The translations under genes and the position numbers were made by a program. A DNA stretch of 64,000 nucleotides. Origin: Triplophysa rosa (Eukaryota > Chordata > Actinopteri > Cypriniformes > Nemacheilidae). A model generated the notes under the pieces. The model had not been told where the DNA came from. It was given only the letters and a program-made list of their open reading frames with translations, and made no database searches. Below, one piece after another: positions 21,570-34,818 of the stretch. Where the stretch lies: the NCBI RefSeq assembly GCF_024868665.1, contig NC_079895.1, positions 6,889,069 through 6,953,068 on the forward strand, written 5' to 3'. Numbering within the stretch: the stretch's first letter is position 1; each line of letters opens with the position of its first letter.

Positions 21570-24500
21570 GCGACTCCTATGTTACTCTTAAGAATTATTT
21601 TTTATTTATTACTTTTATAAATAACAACTTTGGAAGTCAGGTTAAACGAGATTAGGTTAATTTTTTCAATATTTTAGTTTTTCTTTGTTTTATTATTTTA
21701 GTTTTTTACAGTCTTAATATTTTATAAAAAATTATTTCGCGGTGATAAACAACCCCTTTTGGGAATGTCATATTTTGTAAACATGCTTTTTAATAGACAA
21801 GTGTTCAGTTGGCGTTAATTTTACCGAACAATATCCAGTACATTATGGTATTCCTTTATCCTGACATGGATTTACTCGCAGCTCACGTCCTATCCAGGGT
21901 CCGAAGAATTTTGCTTTGGACTTGTACCGTACGCCATCTAAAAACCCCTAGTCTGCTCTGTTTATCTCTTTCTACTCTTAAGTCATATTGCTTGACAGTT
22001 ACGATTTTTCGTTTGGTTTAGGAGAATTATATACTTTTGCACAGGGCTTGTGAACGAGGTGTAGAACGAAATGCCATGTCTAACACCTAGGCTATATCGG
22101 ATACCTACCTGTGTCGTTGTGTTTTGTGGGAACTCTAAGCATCAACAGATTTTTTTCTTTTAATTTTTAAACGATTTTAATTATTTTAGTGTCGTCTACT
22201 TTAACCGCAGTATGTTTATGTGAATTCACGGAAGATCTTAATCTGACAGTCAGGAAGATAGTAGGCTGTATAGCATTATTCTCCATATTCACGTATCAGA
22301 TTGACGAGTTCACTTATATTCATGACATATTGAACCAGGCGCTGAACCATGTGGTCAAAAACATCTGTCACATTTGAGGTACACAAGAAAGCAACTGTTT
22401 TATCTTTCGAATTTTCTTTGATTGCTAACATGTCCTTTGTATTTTGTTTCTGACAGTTTTAACTTGTCAATGCTCAGCCTTTTAAAAATTTCTTTGTGAG
22501 CTAAAATCGTGGCTTTGTTACTCTCGGCGGCTCTTTCTTCAGCTGTATCTCTGAATGTGACAGTCTTGCTCTTTTAAAGTCTTATGTCACTCTGTTTGTT
22601 TTCTTTGTATTCGTTTTGCCCAAACAATGCGTTTAAAGCGTGATGAAAATTTCTATTGTTTATGATGTTGAAGTTGAAGTCGGCTCGTGGCGAAGCGGAG
22701 TGCAGGTGTACAGAAGACAGACTGCAGCACTGGCTTTTAATCGATAGGGGGCAGTGTCGAGTCTTGTGGCCTATGCACACAAAGCAGTTGCTGTTAGGAA
22801 GATAAACCTGTGCAAAAATGATATTTTCATGTTAACCTGGCATGAAAGGGTTTTTAATCCCAGAGCTCTACCATATTGCAGTTTATCTTTAATTCGCAAA
22901 TACACATAAAAATACATAAATATACACAATATACATAAAACGGCTAACAAGGTAATTTGGTTCGCTTGAAAAGTACAAATGGGCATCTTGTGGTAACAGA
23001 ACTAAACCCACAGGAAGGTATCTTCAAGGAAAGGATTAGGCACTGCTCAGGTAAAAATATAGCTTAACATTAACTTTCCTGAAAATGAAAGACACGCAAA
23101 ATGTAATAAAAAGCAAACTGCTGACGCTGTCCAAATGTGTTCAGACTCTTACATTTCACATCATTGGCTCATCATATTGTAATGAATGATACGTAATTTA
23201 TGTTATTTTAAGTTAAAGTCCAAGCGCTTTAGAAGATTAAGATTTGTAAACTTATATGCTTTTCTATTACACATGAGGTTTCATTTAATAATCATCCATA
23301 TGAGTTGTGGAAATGCTCTAAAATAATTGTCTATAGCGGCTCTTGAAAGGAACATCATTATGTGGTGGAATGTAGGTGATTATGTAGATGCGTTATTTTC
23401 TAAAGAATCGCACACCGCTTCATTGGGAACACTTGCATACAGCTTGCTTTGAAATTCTGTTCGTATTTTATGGGCCTAATTTCACCCTTGTTTTGGTTAA
23501 GAACGTCTTATGATCTTCCCCACTTTTATAACCCGAGACCCCATTGTATGTAATTCAAAGTGAGAATAAATTAGCTGTAGTTTAGTATCTTCAAGGCGCT
23601 CCAGAGATATTTACCCGAGCTTACCCCATTCACTTACATATTCTAGTCAAGCACCGTCCGTCCACTTATTTCTCAAACATCACTCATAGATCTTTACATA
23701 AATGTGTCTTGGAACAGCATATATGTTATAGGTTGTTTAGCTGTGCTGCCACACACGTTTAAAGCATGTGCATTGTGTATTAATGGTGCTTGGTCACGGT
23801 TCCCATAGGTGCATTTGTTCAGTTCTTCTCAAAGTCAAGTCCAAGAGAAGGATAAATAACCGCAAGGAGTTTCTTTATAGTCCCATTATGACTTACTTCC
23901 AGGGGTCTGACACTCTGCAGTAGATTTTTATCATTCATGCGATGAAGGGTGTTATTAGGTCTGGATCTATTGTGTTTGTTTACGGGTGCCTGAGGCGGCT
24001 TGTGAACGTCTCCCTCAACCGAAGGAGTTCATTTGTTTACAGGTCGACTGAGGCTTTTGTGTACGAATATTAATATTCATATAGCCCCCCCACCGCCATC
24101 ATTGCATGTGCCAGTTGATTCATGTGTTTTCATAGTCCATGAGGCCCCTCTTTTCAAATGCAAAGCAGGTTTTCATCAATAATGATCTGATGAGATCTCG
24201 TCAGTTTAAAATGTGCATCGTAGATGTTCTCTTAGCAATTGCAAAGGACCCTCAAGTACCACAGCGAGCGACACCCGTAACAAGACCTGTAAAAGGAAGA
24301 TCTGATCAATTGCATCTGATATAAGCATAAATAATTTTAGATCTTGGGAAAAGATGACTTAGTAGCCCTTATCAAACTTTCAGTGGCGCATAAGATGTGC
24401 CGTCTGAATTATTTCTGATGCCAAGCCATCATCGGCAAGGGAAGATTGTGAATGAAAGTTTTATGGGAAAGAACTTGATCTGACTGGCAGCAGATATGAC

Positions 24501-25408
24501 TGCATGGACTATAGAGTGACAGTGCCAAGCGTTCTTCTGCCCTGTGTCGGGGTTAGTGAGGGTAACTGAGCTTATAAAGACACACCATAGACTCCAGGTG
24601 TAAAGCTAGAGAACTCGATAACGTTTCCTCTCAAGCTGCCAGAGGTTTCTTCGTGTTCGTAAAACAATTTTAAACCTTAATTTAGCAATCTAACTGGAAG
24701 ATTTTTCTATTGTAGCAGAACGTGTATGTCTTAATTTTTAATATTAGATTTGCAATTCTGCTTAAGGCACACAGAATTAGACTTACCCTAATGATATCTT
24801 TGATAAGCGCTGTGCTATTCGGATAATATGTTTCAGCTAATGTGCATGCCCGAGTGCCTAAGTAAAGGTAGTTTTCAAGCCATTTGTGAGTCAACATCGT
24901 TTAGTTTCTTCACTTTAGCATTCAGGGAAGAAATGGCATGTGTGCGCATCTTGATCTATGGTAATCTGTCTTTGTCTAAATGCACAGTGCTCTGTGTTTT
25001 AAAGCACTTGAGACAAGTGTGAGGTAACAGGAAGGTTGCGTACTGCCGCCAGCGCAGACTGATTCATCTGACCTGACACTTAGCTTGAGTCTTTTTAGCA
25101 CAGTTGCAAACAGCTTTCTAAAAAGCTTTCCCTAATTAGATAAGCGCTACGCATGAGGTCAAATTAGATTTTTAGTTCTGTTATATTTAACTGTGTGCTT
25201 TAAGTTTTTTTATTAGTATAATTTGCACAGCGCATTTAAATTGCATTGCAGAGATGTGTTCTAATATTGATATTTGTGGCACTCAATCTGCTATATGTTT
25301 ATCTCTGTAGTATAAACTCACTTGCTATACCCTGATTCTTAAACAATAATGTAGAATTTAATCATTTTGATTAACTGATAAAGCAAGAACAATAGCATGG
25401 TGTCTTAT
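21570..25408. other. Unique AT-rich region, no gene or repeat recognised
   Basis: Short ORFs only. I found no splice-bounded coding segment and no transposon termini in this stretch. Small GC-richer patches (around 22680-22760 and 23990-24130) could be regulatory but carry no signature I can name. Confidence 0.4.
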
Positions 25409-25412
25409 TTAA

Positions 25413-25843
25413 AGGTACAGTTCACCCAAAAATGCAAATTCCGTCACCATTTAGTCACCCTCAAGTTGTTCCAAACCTGTATAAATTATTTGTTCTGATG
25501 AACACAGAGAAATATATTTGGAAGAATGCTTGCAACCAAACAGTTCTTGGCCACCATTGACTACCATAGGAAAAATGACAAGAGTAGTCATAAGTGCCCC
25601 AGAACTGTTTGCTTTCCTACATTCTTTAAAATATCTGCTTTTTTGTTCAACAGAACAAAGAAATGTATAAAGCAATTTTTCCTACTATGGTAGTCAATGG
25701 TGGCCAAGAGCTGTTTGATTACAAGCATTCTTCCAAAAATCTTTCTCTGTGTTCATCAAAACAAATAATTTATACAGTGTCTGGAACAACTTGAGGGTGA
25801 CTAAATGGTGACGGAATTTTCATTTTTGGGTGAACTGTACCTC
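25413..25843. mobile_element. Palindromic TTAA-type MITE (GGTACAGTTCACCC ends)
   Basis: Inverted ends AGGTACAGTTCACCCAAAAA and TTTTTGGGTGAACTGTACCT bracket about 430 bp whose two halves are near-complementary throughout, for example CTTGGCCACCATTGACTACC (left) and ACTATGGTAGTCAATGGTGG (right). The left flank is TTAA; the right flank is a mutated TAA. The transcript of either strand would fold into a long hairpin. It has no coding capacity. Confidence 0.85.
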
Positions 25844-26129
25844 TAACAAAGACGATTGGCTAAGTGTTACACTTAATGTATATATTTAGCTGATTAACAG
25901 TGATAACTTTGCAATTTATCATAACATTAAGTGCAAAGTTGTTTAGCCCACAGCTGTAGCTTGTCCTGGGCGCATGGGGCTGTCAGTTTTGAAAGAGCGA
26001 AGTTAGCTTGTGCCGTTCCCAGGCCGTGTCTGAAAGCAAATAAAGGTTCTTGTGATGCTTTGATGCCTGATTGGTGTGAATTGTTCCTTTTAATGAATAT
26101 CTTCATTATCATTCTTGCTATCAAGGGGT

Positions 26130-28264
26130 AGAACAGAACAGAAGGAATTTGGCGGCCCTTGGCTGCTTCTCAAGAATATTGTAGGAACGCCCCGCAATCT
26201 TTTGTTTGTAAAGAAAGGGCTGATGTGGTGGGAATTAAATGTATTGGCCAATCAGTTCAACAACTAGTTTGTAAAGATTTTTATTATATGGAATACGGAT
26301 GCCTATGCTTATAAACCCCCAGCTGTCCATTGCACACCTCTGTGTGGAAGGATGGTTGCGCACTACTCAGCCTGTGAAATGTGATCAGTGATATGGCTTA
26401 GCTACTCACTGTCTGCAGTCCTAATTAATACTTGATGTGATTGAAGGCGCTCAATTTGTCTGGAGTCTTATCTTGTCAACATGTTTGTATCAGCTTTTTT
26501 ATAACATCTTGCAGACAGACGACAGATGAAATAAAACAATCAATTAAGCCTTCGAACCAACAATTATGTCTCATGTTGTCATGGAGATGTTTCTACACAA
26601 GTGAAGTGAGATGCATTGCTCACTCTTGTGGGTTCTAATTAAATGAATGCAATACTTCATGCTTCCTGTAATTTTCACAGTCGAAAAATTATTGAATGAA
26701 AATGTATCATAAGAGTTCCTGTCAACTCAGGAAAGCGTGTTTAGATGCTCTACAGTAAATTGCAATGTGTGAATCATAAGCAGCTTGTGTTTTTTAAAAA
26801 CGTTTAATATTGGTAAAGCTGGTGTTCTCCAGTCCACCCCGCTGTCAAAAGAAGGATGCGGTTGTATGTAAGCGGACGTGAAGGCATGCATCTTTTCTTT
26901 GGCATTGTTTGGTCCAAGGAGGCTTCAATGAGGAGACTGGGAAGAGGGTAGAGACCAAAATGCTCCCACAGTTGATTTGCCCATTGTGGGGGAGGAACAC
27001 TATTCCCATTGATGGTGTTGTTGGTGAAGCCCCCAAAAGCTGGAGAAAGGGGGCCCATTCAGTGCAATGGGTGACCCTGCACATCTATGGTAGATGGGTG
27101 TTAGTGCTTTTGTGGTGCACGGTGGGAACATTGTCCCCCTTCTGGTGATTTAATACCCCTGGTCTAAGGCATTTTTGCTGTCTCTCCTAAAATCTTTTGC
27201 CCTATGGCACAAGTCTGTTTCACAGAGTAAAATGTGAATTTATGTTTAAATGTGATTGTGATACCATACGTCTCTTCTTTTGATTGTGAAAAGATGAATT
27301 TAGCATCTAACGATCTGTGTTGGTCTTTGGTTAAGAATCATTTTTAAATAATCTTTTTCAATAGGACAGCAGAATATTTCAGGTTCTTCTCATTCATAGT
27401 TTTAGAAATAATCTTAGCAATGTCTCCAATTGGTCAGATTTGATTATCTAAGTGAGTCATCAAAAGTCAACGTTTATCTCCGATATAAATTTCTATGAAA
27501 TAATTCAAAGGCCAAATCAGCTCATTTCTTACTATTTTTATTTTTCTTCAGTGATTTTGTGAGAAAGATCCAAGACACCTTTGGGCTTTTCCATCCCGTA
27601 AAGAAACATTCAGGGGGAAAAAACAGCGAGGAATCTGAGCATTGCAATAAATTGGCTTTACATTTCACAAATTATACATGCTGATATAAATCCACCACTG
27701 TCTAGATACTGAAGATTTACTCTCACCCCTCTCGCTGTTAGTGACAGTCCACTGAGACTCTGTAATCCTGTGTTTGCACACCTGATTTTTATCGCAACCT
27801 CTAAAAGCAACAGAGAAATCAATTTCTTTCAGCTCAACTCAATAAAACGACAGGTTATTATTTAGCTTCACAATTCTCTCTTTTATCCTCTGACTGACTG
27901 TCATTTACAGAACTGTAAGAACTGTGATATTGAATTTTGATAGGTAATTTGAAAAGGGCACAATAGACCAACGCATTTCCAAAACGTGGATGTGAATTGA
28001 ATGCCTTTCTGAGTCAGAATGACATACCGTGTAAGCACTGGCTGTAAAATGAGATATTAATTGCCCTTTGCTTTTAGTCACTTATAAATACAGAATGAAC
28101 AATAGCTCTCTGAATGCAAAAGACCACCAGAGTCTCTTATCAGACACGTTCAAGTATCGAATCTGTGGTTCAGGTATCTTATCGCTCTATACTGAGTGGA
28201 TATTCCTCCTGGAGTCTCAATTCTATTCCAGATGTTTACTCCAATATGTCTTTTACTGTATGCC
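26130..28264. other. Unique sequence, no gene or repeat recognised
   Basis: There are no coding-like exons with splice sites and no transposon ends. The block 26810-27150 is GC-richer, with overlapping short ORFs on both strands and no recognisable protein similarity. Confidence 0.4.
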
Positions 28265-28268
28265 TTAA

Positions 28269-28770
28269 AGGGGAACTCTGACCAAAAATGAAAATTCTGC
28301 CATTAATTACTCACCCTCAAGTAGTTTAACATCCCTAGGACCTCCGTTTTCCCCCAGAACGCAAATTAAGGTAGTTTTGGAAGTTTTGGAAGCTTTCTGA
28401 CTCCTCCATAGATTGCAACGCAACCAAACACACGAGCCACATGACAGTGCAGCCGGTGTCAGCATCGCTCGACGCCTGCGCGTTCTGACCACATAGGCTC
28501 TACATCAGAACACGCATGAGTCAAGCGATGCTGACACCGGAAGCACTGTCGTGTGGCTCTCGGGAACGCACGCTGGAAACTAACACTCAAATCAGGAAGT
28601 TTTTGAATATAGTCGTTAGTTTTGTTTGCGCCAAAAAAGTATCCTCGTCGCATTATAATAATTTATACTTAACCACCCTAGTCGCATGGACAATTTTACG
28701 ATGATGATGTTAAATGACTTGAGGGTGGGTAATTAATGGCAGAATTTTCATTTTTGGTCAGAGTTCCCCT
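28269..28770. mobile_element. Palindromic TTAA MITE with nested inner palindrome
   Basis: The ends AGGGGAACTCTGACC and GGTCAGAGTTCCCCT are exact inverted copies and both flanks are TTAA (28265-28268 and 28771-28774). In the middle a second, CpG-rich palindrome pairs CAGCCGGTGTCAGCATCGCT with AAGCGATGCTGACACCGG (28449-28546). Short ORFs seen here are by-products of the palindrome. Confidence 0.88.
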
Positions 28771-29051
28771 TTAATGAACTTATTGCCCTTCTGAGGAAGA
28801 AAGAATAGTGTTTTTAAAAGCCATGATAGAAGTGAGACACTTTTGACCTAATGTTGGTTTGATGTAAGCATACAAGGTGATGTGTGTCTTTAGCTGACTA
28901 GTTTTGATTGAAAATGTCATTTTGCACACATAGTACCTCAGCCAATACCAATCAGAATTGCAAGAAATGACTGTGAAATATGTTTCGAACACTCTAGCTC
29001 TCATTGGTCAGAGACAAATGGTCCCGTCCCCATGCTCACGTAATTGGTTAA

Positions 29052-29278
29052 AACATCAGTTTACCCCAAAATTTTGTCATCATTTACTCATGTCATGTAC
29101 ATACTTTATTGCTGACACTCTTGTGTGCTTTATTATGTGTTACATTTGGGCTTAATGTATTGACATTTATTATTAATTGTTAATTAATAATTTTTATGTT
29201 CCGTTTCGTTATATAGGTTTGGAATGAAATGAGTAAATAAATCATGACAACTTTTAAGTTTTGGGTGAACTGATTCTT
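29052..29278. mobile_element. Decayed TTAA palindromic MITE
   Basis: It follows TTAA at 29048-29051, shows the family block TTTTGTCATCATTTACTCAT, and ends near GGGTGAACTGATTCTTCAG. Both termini have diverged from the consensus. Confidence 0.6.
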
Positions 29279-30620
29279 CAGCCCGTGTCATTTATGCTGA
29301 TCTGATTCAGATGCTCAAGCAAACAACAATAATATGATGGAACCACAGGCAACATTAATGTTGCGGGTGTTGCATTTTATGCCAACCATGCCCATTCTGT
29401 AGTGCTAATACCAAAACCTTTTCCTGGACTTGCCTATGCAGTGGGGTTGGTGGCTGTTTCTATAGTGATAAGAAATAGCTTTGTGTTGGGGCACAAAGGT
29501 CTGTCTGAAACACATCGACAGGCAGAACCTTGTTTGACAGTGATTAATGTCCAGTCCGAATCAACACAGAACATTCAGGGAACATCCATCCTGCTCTCAT
29601 CAACGATCAGACAAGTTTGTTTATGTGGAGTTATGATTAATAATGATGCTTTAAATGTGGGGGAAATCCAGGGGCGCTTGCCTTGTGTTGATAATCTGTC
29701 AGCAAGGACAAAGACGAATAAATATGAAAACATTTTTAATTGATGCATTTCTAATTTGAGTTCTGGGCTTCTCAGTAAACATGGTTTGGCTGCGATGGGG
29801 CATGCATCTTCGATGGTAAACAAAACATGCTGTTTTTCTAATTAATCACAATAAATGGATGTGTTTGATTGACATACAGTACCTTTTTTTAACACAAAAT
29901 TGATTTTTTAATTCTAAATTTAGAATATGACTAGCGGTTATGCATTATGGAAATGGCATGTTTTTACTTTCTGATGTAGGTTGAGCATCCATCTGTGATC
30001 TAATTGTGGACAAAGCAGATAGAAAAGCAATCTAAGAGGTGACCCTGTCCCCAGTGTAAGTCTGTGTCCTTGCAAGGTAATGGCTAATGTCAAGATCGGA
30101 ATATTATCTTTGGGCTGGGATGGTTTTCTGCCAAACAGCTTTTCTAAATTCACTTGAAATAACCCATATAATGAGAATTTATGTGCATGAACATAGATGG
30201 ATGCCTTTGTCCTTGGTTTACCATTAGTCAAGAGCCTTTACTGAAGTTCTGAGACAACAGCCTAATTTTCATTTGATCCATCTGATAATTCCTTCAGATT
30301 TCCCTGGACAGGTTTTCCTGCCATCCCAAGACATTCATGCCAATCCTCATTTTGCTTCCAAGAATTATGTTGCTATACTGTATGAAACATATTTATGCAT
30401 ATAAAAACATATTTATGCTCTAGATGACAATCAGACTTGTAAATAATATATTCTGATTTCATCATGGTTTAAAAAAAATTGTAAGCAGTACAAAGCGCAT
30501 ATTGCATGCAGTAAGCAGTACACTAGTGTTTCACTCTAATTGTGGCCAATGTTAAAATAAACAGGGCAAAAAGATAAGATAGATTCATGCGAAGGTAATT
30601 GGGGTGATCTGTACAGTTAA

Positions 30621-30917
30621 AAGGATAGTTCACACAAAAGTAAAAATTCTGTCATCATTTACTCACCCTCTTGTTATTTCAAACCTGTATGACTTTCTTT
30701 CTTATGCATAACACATGGAAAATATTTTGAGGAAAGTCGGTAACTGAACAGCGCGGGCACCCATTCACTTTTATTGTATGGACACAAAACCAATGCAAGT
30801 GAATGGGTGCTGATTAACAACGTTCTTCAAACTATCTTCTTTTGTGTTCTGCGGCAGAAAGAAAGTCATACAGGTTTGAAATAACAAAAGATTTTTATTT
30901 TTGGGTGAACTATCACT
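30621..30917. mobile_element. Palindromic TTAA MITE (GGATAGTTCAC ends)
   Basis: The ends AAGGATAGTTCAC and GTGAACTATCACT are inverted and flanked on both sides by TTAA. Inner pairs include AACCTGTATGACTTTCTTTC with GAAAGAAAGTCATACAGGTT. It is 297 bp and non-coding. Confidence 0.88.
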
Positions 30918-31274
30918 TTAATTTCTATACTGAATTTTAACACGCCCCCTTACCTCACTAAATGGCAACCTAATGTAAAACTTACAACAACTCACCATCC
31001 CTGACTTGAGGGAAGGTGGCAAACACGGCAACATATCCTTGGAAGGAAGTGCCACACAAACACACTTGTATGAATCAGGCTAGCAAAATGTTTGATGTTT
31101 TAAAGTAAATATGTCTCTTTGCAGACGTCCCCTTCTAACACTGGAGTGCTATGCTTTGGACAAGGGCCCCATTGAAAACTTCCTAAGAGGGGAGTTTTTA
31201 AAGTTTCAGAGGTTTTGAAGGGGGATACGGACCTGCATGCCAACACAAGTACAAAGGCCCGCATAGCGGTGGAT

Positions 31275-31290
31275 AGAGAGAGAGAGAGAG
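31275..31290. repeat. Short (GA)8 microsatellite
   Basis: A GA dinucleotide run preceded by GGAT. Confidence 0.85.
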
Positions 31291-31761
31291 CCCTGAGTGG
31301 ATAACAGGTTCAGTCGATCGGTGAAACTAAGCAATAGGTCCCTGGAGTACGAACAATGTTCCAAAATAAGGAAAACAATCAATATAGTGGGTGTAAATAA
31401 TGTATTGACCTTCACTTGCTTTTAAGTTTCTGTTTGTGATTAAAGCTGCAGCAAAACACATAAAAAGGATTCCATTTCCACTTTCTTGGTATGTTATAAT
31501 TTTCTCTTTGAGATCTGATACTGTCTATCTGGAACGGCTGTATTTGCCAACAGGAGTGGCATGTTATTAAGATCACTAATAAACCGCTAGTCTCCAGCAG
31601 GTTAACACAAAAAGTCCCCCAGCTCTCTTTAACCTGGTATTTATGGGTAGTCTCTTAGTTACTTGAACTGAGGACTGTTCAAGAGACAATTATACCAATA
31701 CTAGAAGATTTGCAGGTTTCAATATTAGTGGTTCTCAAGAGATAGATGAAATGTCTCTTAA

Positions 31762-31975
31762 AGTGATAGTTCACCCAACAACAATGGGCTGTACCCATTG
31801 ACTTGCATTGGTTTTGTGTACATATAGAAGTGAATGGGTATCGCCATTGTTTGCTTAACAACATTCTTCAAAATATCTTCTTTTATGTTCTGCGGAAGAA
31901 AGTCATACAGGTTTGAAATGACAACAGGGTGAGTAAATGATGATAGACTTTTCATTTTTGGGTGAACTATACACT
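31762..31975. mobile_element. Palindromic TTAA MITE, internally deleted
   Basis: The left end AGTGATAGTTCACCCAA follows TTAA; the right end TTTTTGGGTGAACTATACAC lacks an intact TTAA. The right half keeps the family's GAAGAAAGTCATACAGGTTT block, while the left half lacks its complement, so part of the element has been deleted. Confidence 0.8.
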
Positions 31976-32189
31976 GTACAAAGCGGGTTTTGTTCAGCAC
32001 GAACCGTGTTTTTTTTCTTGTCATGAATTTGTTTTTAATATATAGTTAAGGTTGTGTTCTTGGGTCTAATGTAGTGTACTTTTGGTTGGGAAAATTTTGT
32101 GCAACCTGCCCATGTTGTCATCTGCCTAATTTGGACAGTTTCTCCTTGCTTCTTATACGTTATGAAGTTGGTAAGGTTATTTTTTTGCT

Positions 32190-33430
32190 CTCCTAATTAT
32201 GCACATTGAAAAATCCCCGTTGGTTTCCCTGCTGTCAGAACAGACCTGTGACACACATTTGGGCCGCGTCGCACCAGTTCAATACCAGTGAAATCAAATC
32301 CCTCCATTACTTTAACACCTTCATGGGAAATAAGCTTATGGTGTACCTCATCAGATTCTTTAACCCCACGGTGCCAGTTCCATTTCAGCTGGCCTAGGGG
32401 GGTCTGCTCAGCCCATAAACACACAGAGCGGACATATAGAGGTCTAGATCCAATGCAGAGCCCACATGAGCCAACTTCACATTCCCCCCACCGACCAACC
32501 CATCTTCCTCCAACTGTTAACAGTAAACTTGTCTTAGCGTCTCAGTTGGCATGGAGCCCGGCAGCCCTCAGCAGTTTACAATGTAGCGGCAGCCCATGCT
32601 TTGACTTTACAAAAGCGTGCTTCTATTTATTAGGCTTTGGAAAATGACAGAACTGCTGCCACTGTGCTGTGAATGGAATAAACAAGACATAAAATAGAAG
32701 CTTGTTAAGCGTAGACGGCCAATTTGTGCTGCCGTTATGCTGCGTTTAGTCTTTCCCCCCTCCCTCCTGGAAGGTGGTGTCAGTGAAAATAGAAGTAAAT
32801 TGAATGCCAACGTCAGATATAGTTTTATTCTCACGTCTCACGCTGGGACATTTACAGCATCAACGTGAGCAAAATAGAGTCTGAATCTTGAATTGATGGG
32901 AAATCATTAACATTCCCTAAGGAACGCCTTTTATTTAATGAGATGGATAGATGGGGCTTTAAGAGAGAGATTTAATAACCAGAAACATAGCCGTAAATGA
33001 CTCGCCGTTAAACCAGGTTGAGTGCTTTATAGAAACATTATCTTTATTGTGCCGAGAGTGTTAGTTAACAATCACAGGGCTTTATAGTGAAGTGTTGACG
33101 GCTAAATAAATTTTGTCAGAGATGTCTCTGCTGTAACATGATTTATTTTGCGTTTCCCTCTACTGTCCAAGCTGGTCAGTGCTGGTGGAGCAGTATAGCT
33201 GTGCTATTTGAAAAACAGAAAAAAACTGTTAACAATGCAAGACAAGCCTCCAGTCAGAACCTCTGAATGTGTTGCTTATCTATTTCACATCACTTCCGCT
33301 AATGAGTGTTAAACCAGACAGAGTCTTATCTGTAAGCGGGTGTATGTTTGATTCTCCATCAGTTATCTCTGCTCTTTAAGTCTGCCCCCTGAAGTCTTAA
33401 TTATGACATTGACAGAGACGCTGCTCAGAA
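32190..33430. other. Repeat-poor block, candidate conserved non-coding sequence
   Basis: About 1.2 kb with no transposon termini, balanced composition, and several TAATTA/ATTAA-type cores (for example around 32880-32990). It lies in the presumed sema5b upstream or first-intron region. I cannot test conservation here. Confidence 0.3.
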
Positions 33431-33433
33431 TAA

Positions 33434-34192
33434 TGGTGGATTCAGACAGTACGCGGCAGCCGCCTTTCTCTCTAGTTGAAGCGCTTTGTGCAGTCTAGAC
33501 GGTGCTCGCATCGCGGTGTCGGGGCGGACGTTGCCATGATTACAACCAACAAGGTCCCACTTGTATTTGCTAAAAACGAAATAAAACAAATAAAATTCTG
33601 TGTTTTCGTCATTATTTGTTTAATTTCACTTACTGTCTTCAGTGATTTAATAAACATTTTTCGTTTGGGCCAACTAAGGTTGCTTAAATCGATTTGCCTG
33701 TGGAGCGTCATCACTTGCACGTGCTGATGTAAAGAATTTGTGGGAAATACGATTTTGTATCAGGTAACCCAAGTTAGGCTAACCTAAACAAGAAAGAAAT
33801 GCTAAATCTTCTTATTTGTGTATAAGATTTTCGACGTATCGTACAGCTCTGGGAAGTCAATAACAGTTAAAACTATCTTTTCCTCCATCTTTTCAACGTT
33901 CGTCTACAAGATGAGTAAAATGTTCTATGATTGGCTGGTAATAATCTGTTCATTGATTGATTAAATCCGACGCGGCTGCCGCTCACATGAAGATAAAATA
34001 TTTTTATCTTTAGCAGCGCCTGCCGCAAAGAGCCGTGCTCGTGGAAATGGCAGGATTTTGGGTGCACGAGCACCGCTTGCGGACCGCCTCCGGTCCGCCA
34101 ATGAAACCGCCCGCGTTTTGCCGCTTACCGCATGTTTCCCATTGAAAATGAACTGAACAAATGCGACTGCCGCGTACCGTGTGAATGGCCCA
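33434..34192. mobile_element. Non-autonomous DNA element with ACGCGGCAGYCGC inverted ends
   Basis: The left end GGATTCAGACAGTACGCGGC is mirrored at the right by GCCGCGTACCGTGTGAATGG. The roughly 760-bp interior is non-coding; its right third is notably CpG-rich (33960-34190). The termini look imperfect and no clear target duplication was found. Superfamily not assigned. Confidence 0.55.
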
Positions 34193-34599
34193 TCACCCCA
34201 TCCAGCCAACCGCCCGCCCGTCACAGTGCTACTTAGAGCGCCTGAGTACAAACAATGGTGTTCACGCTGCCAAAGGTCACGGTAACATGTAGCTGTGAGG
34301 GCACATGAGCCATCCACGCCTGTCAATATGACAGAGATCCCATGCAATTGAATCATACATGTACTTCAACTATCTTGCTGTGCAAAACAATGGGCTTTAT
34401 TGTGTCTATTTAATGAGTAGATCGCATCAATACCTCTTGAAGTATTGATGTTGAGAATTAATGTTTTAATTAGTAAAGAAACTTAGCATAAGCAACATTC
34501 CTTGTCATGTTTACCTGTTTGTTTATTTATTGCAACCAAGAGTATCGTAATTGTCAATTGTCAGTTGAATTGCATAAATTAAGAGCAGGCAATTGCATA

Positions 34600-34805
34600 G
34601 CAAAAGCAAATGGCTAAATCGTATAAATTTGTACGATGTAAATCATACAAAAATGTATGAATATAAGAAAAAGCAACACAGAAGCCCTAACCCTAACCGT
34701 CATTGGCTCGAAAGCAAATCGTACTAAAACATATGAATAATATCATACAAATTCATACGAATTATCCACCCTACCAAATAGTAGGAATTCTCGTGAGATT
34801 GTGTT
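34600..34805. repeat. Interspersed repeat related to 60610-60825
   Basis: It shares ordered blocks with 60610-60825: a GTACGAT-containing start, AAAAAGCAA(C/T)ACAGAAGCC, GTACTAAAACA, then a segment near TTCATACGAATTA and the end GAATTCTYGTGAGATTGT. It includes a short CCTAACCCTAACC stretch, which is part of this repeat and not a telomere. Confidence 0.65.
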
Positions 34806-34818
34806 GTTGTATCATTAA

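Noticed and set aside
21385..22377. Additional exons downstream of the CpG block (acceptor-like TTTTTGCTGTAG at about 21401, ORFs to 22377)
   Set aside because: The acceptor is plausible, but I could find no convincing donor or recognisable coding sequence, so no exon is called.
25413..25843. CRISPR-like array or microRNA cluster in the long palindrome
   Set aside because: The structure is a single pair of inverted arms shared with several other copies in the window, flanked by TTAA. It is a MITE, not a spaced direct-repeat array.
34686..34700. CCTAACCCTAACC as an interstitial telomere repeat
   Set aside because: Only about two units are present, and they sit within an interspersed repeat whose relative at 60610-60825 lacks them. 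It is too short for a telomeric tract.
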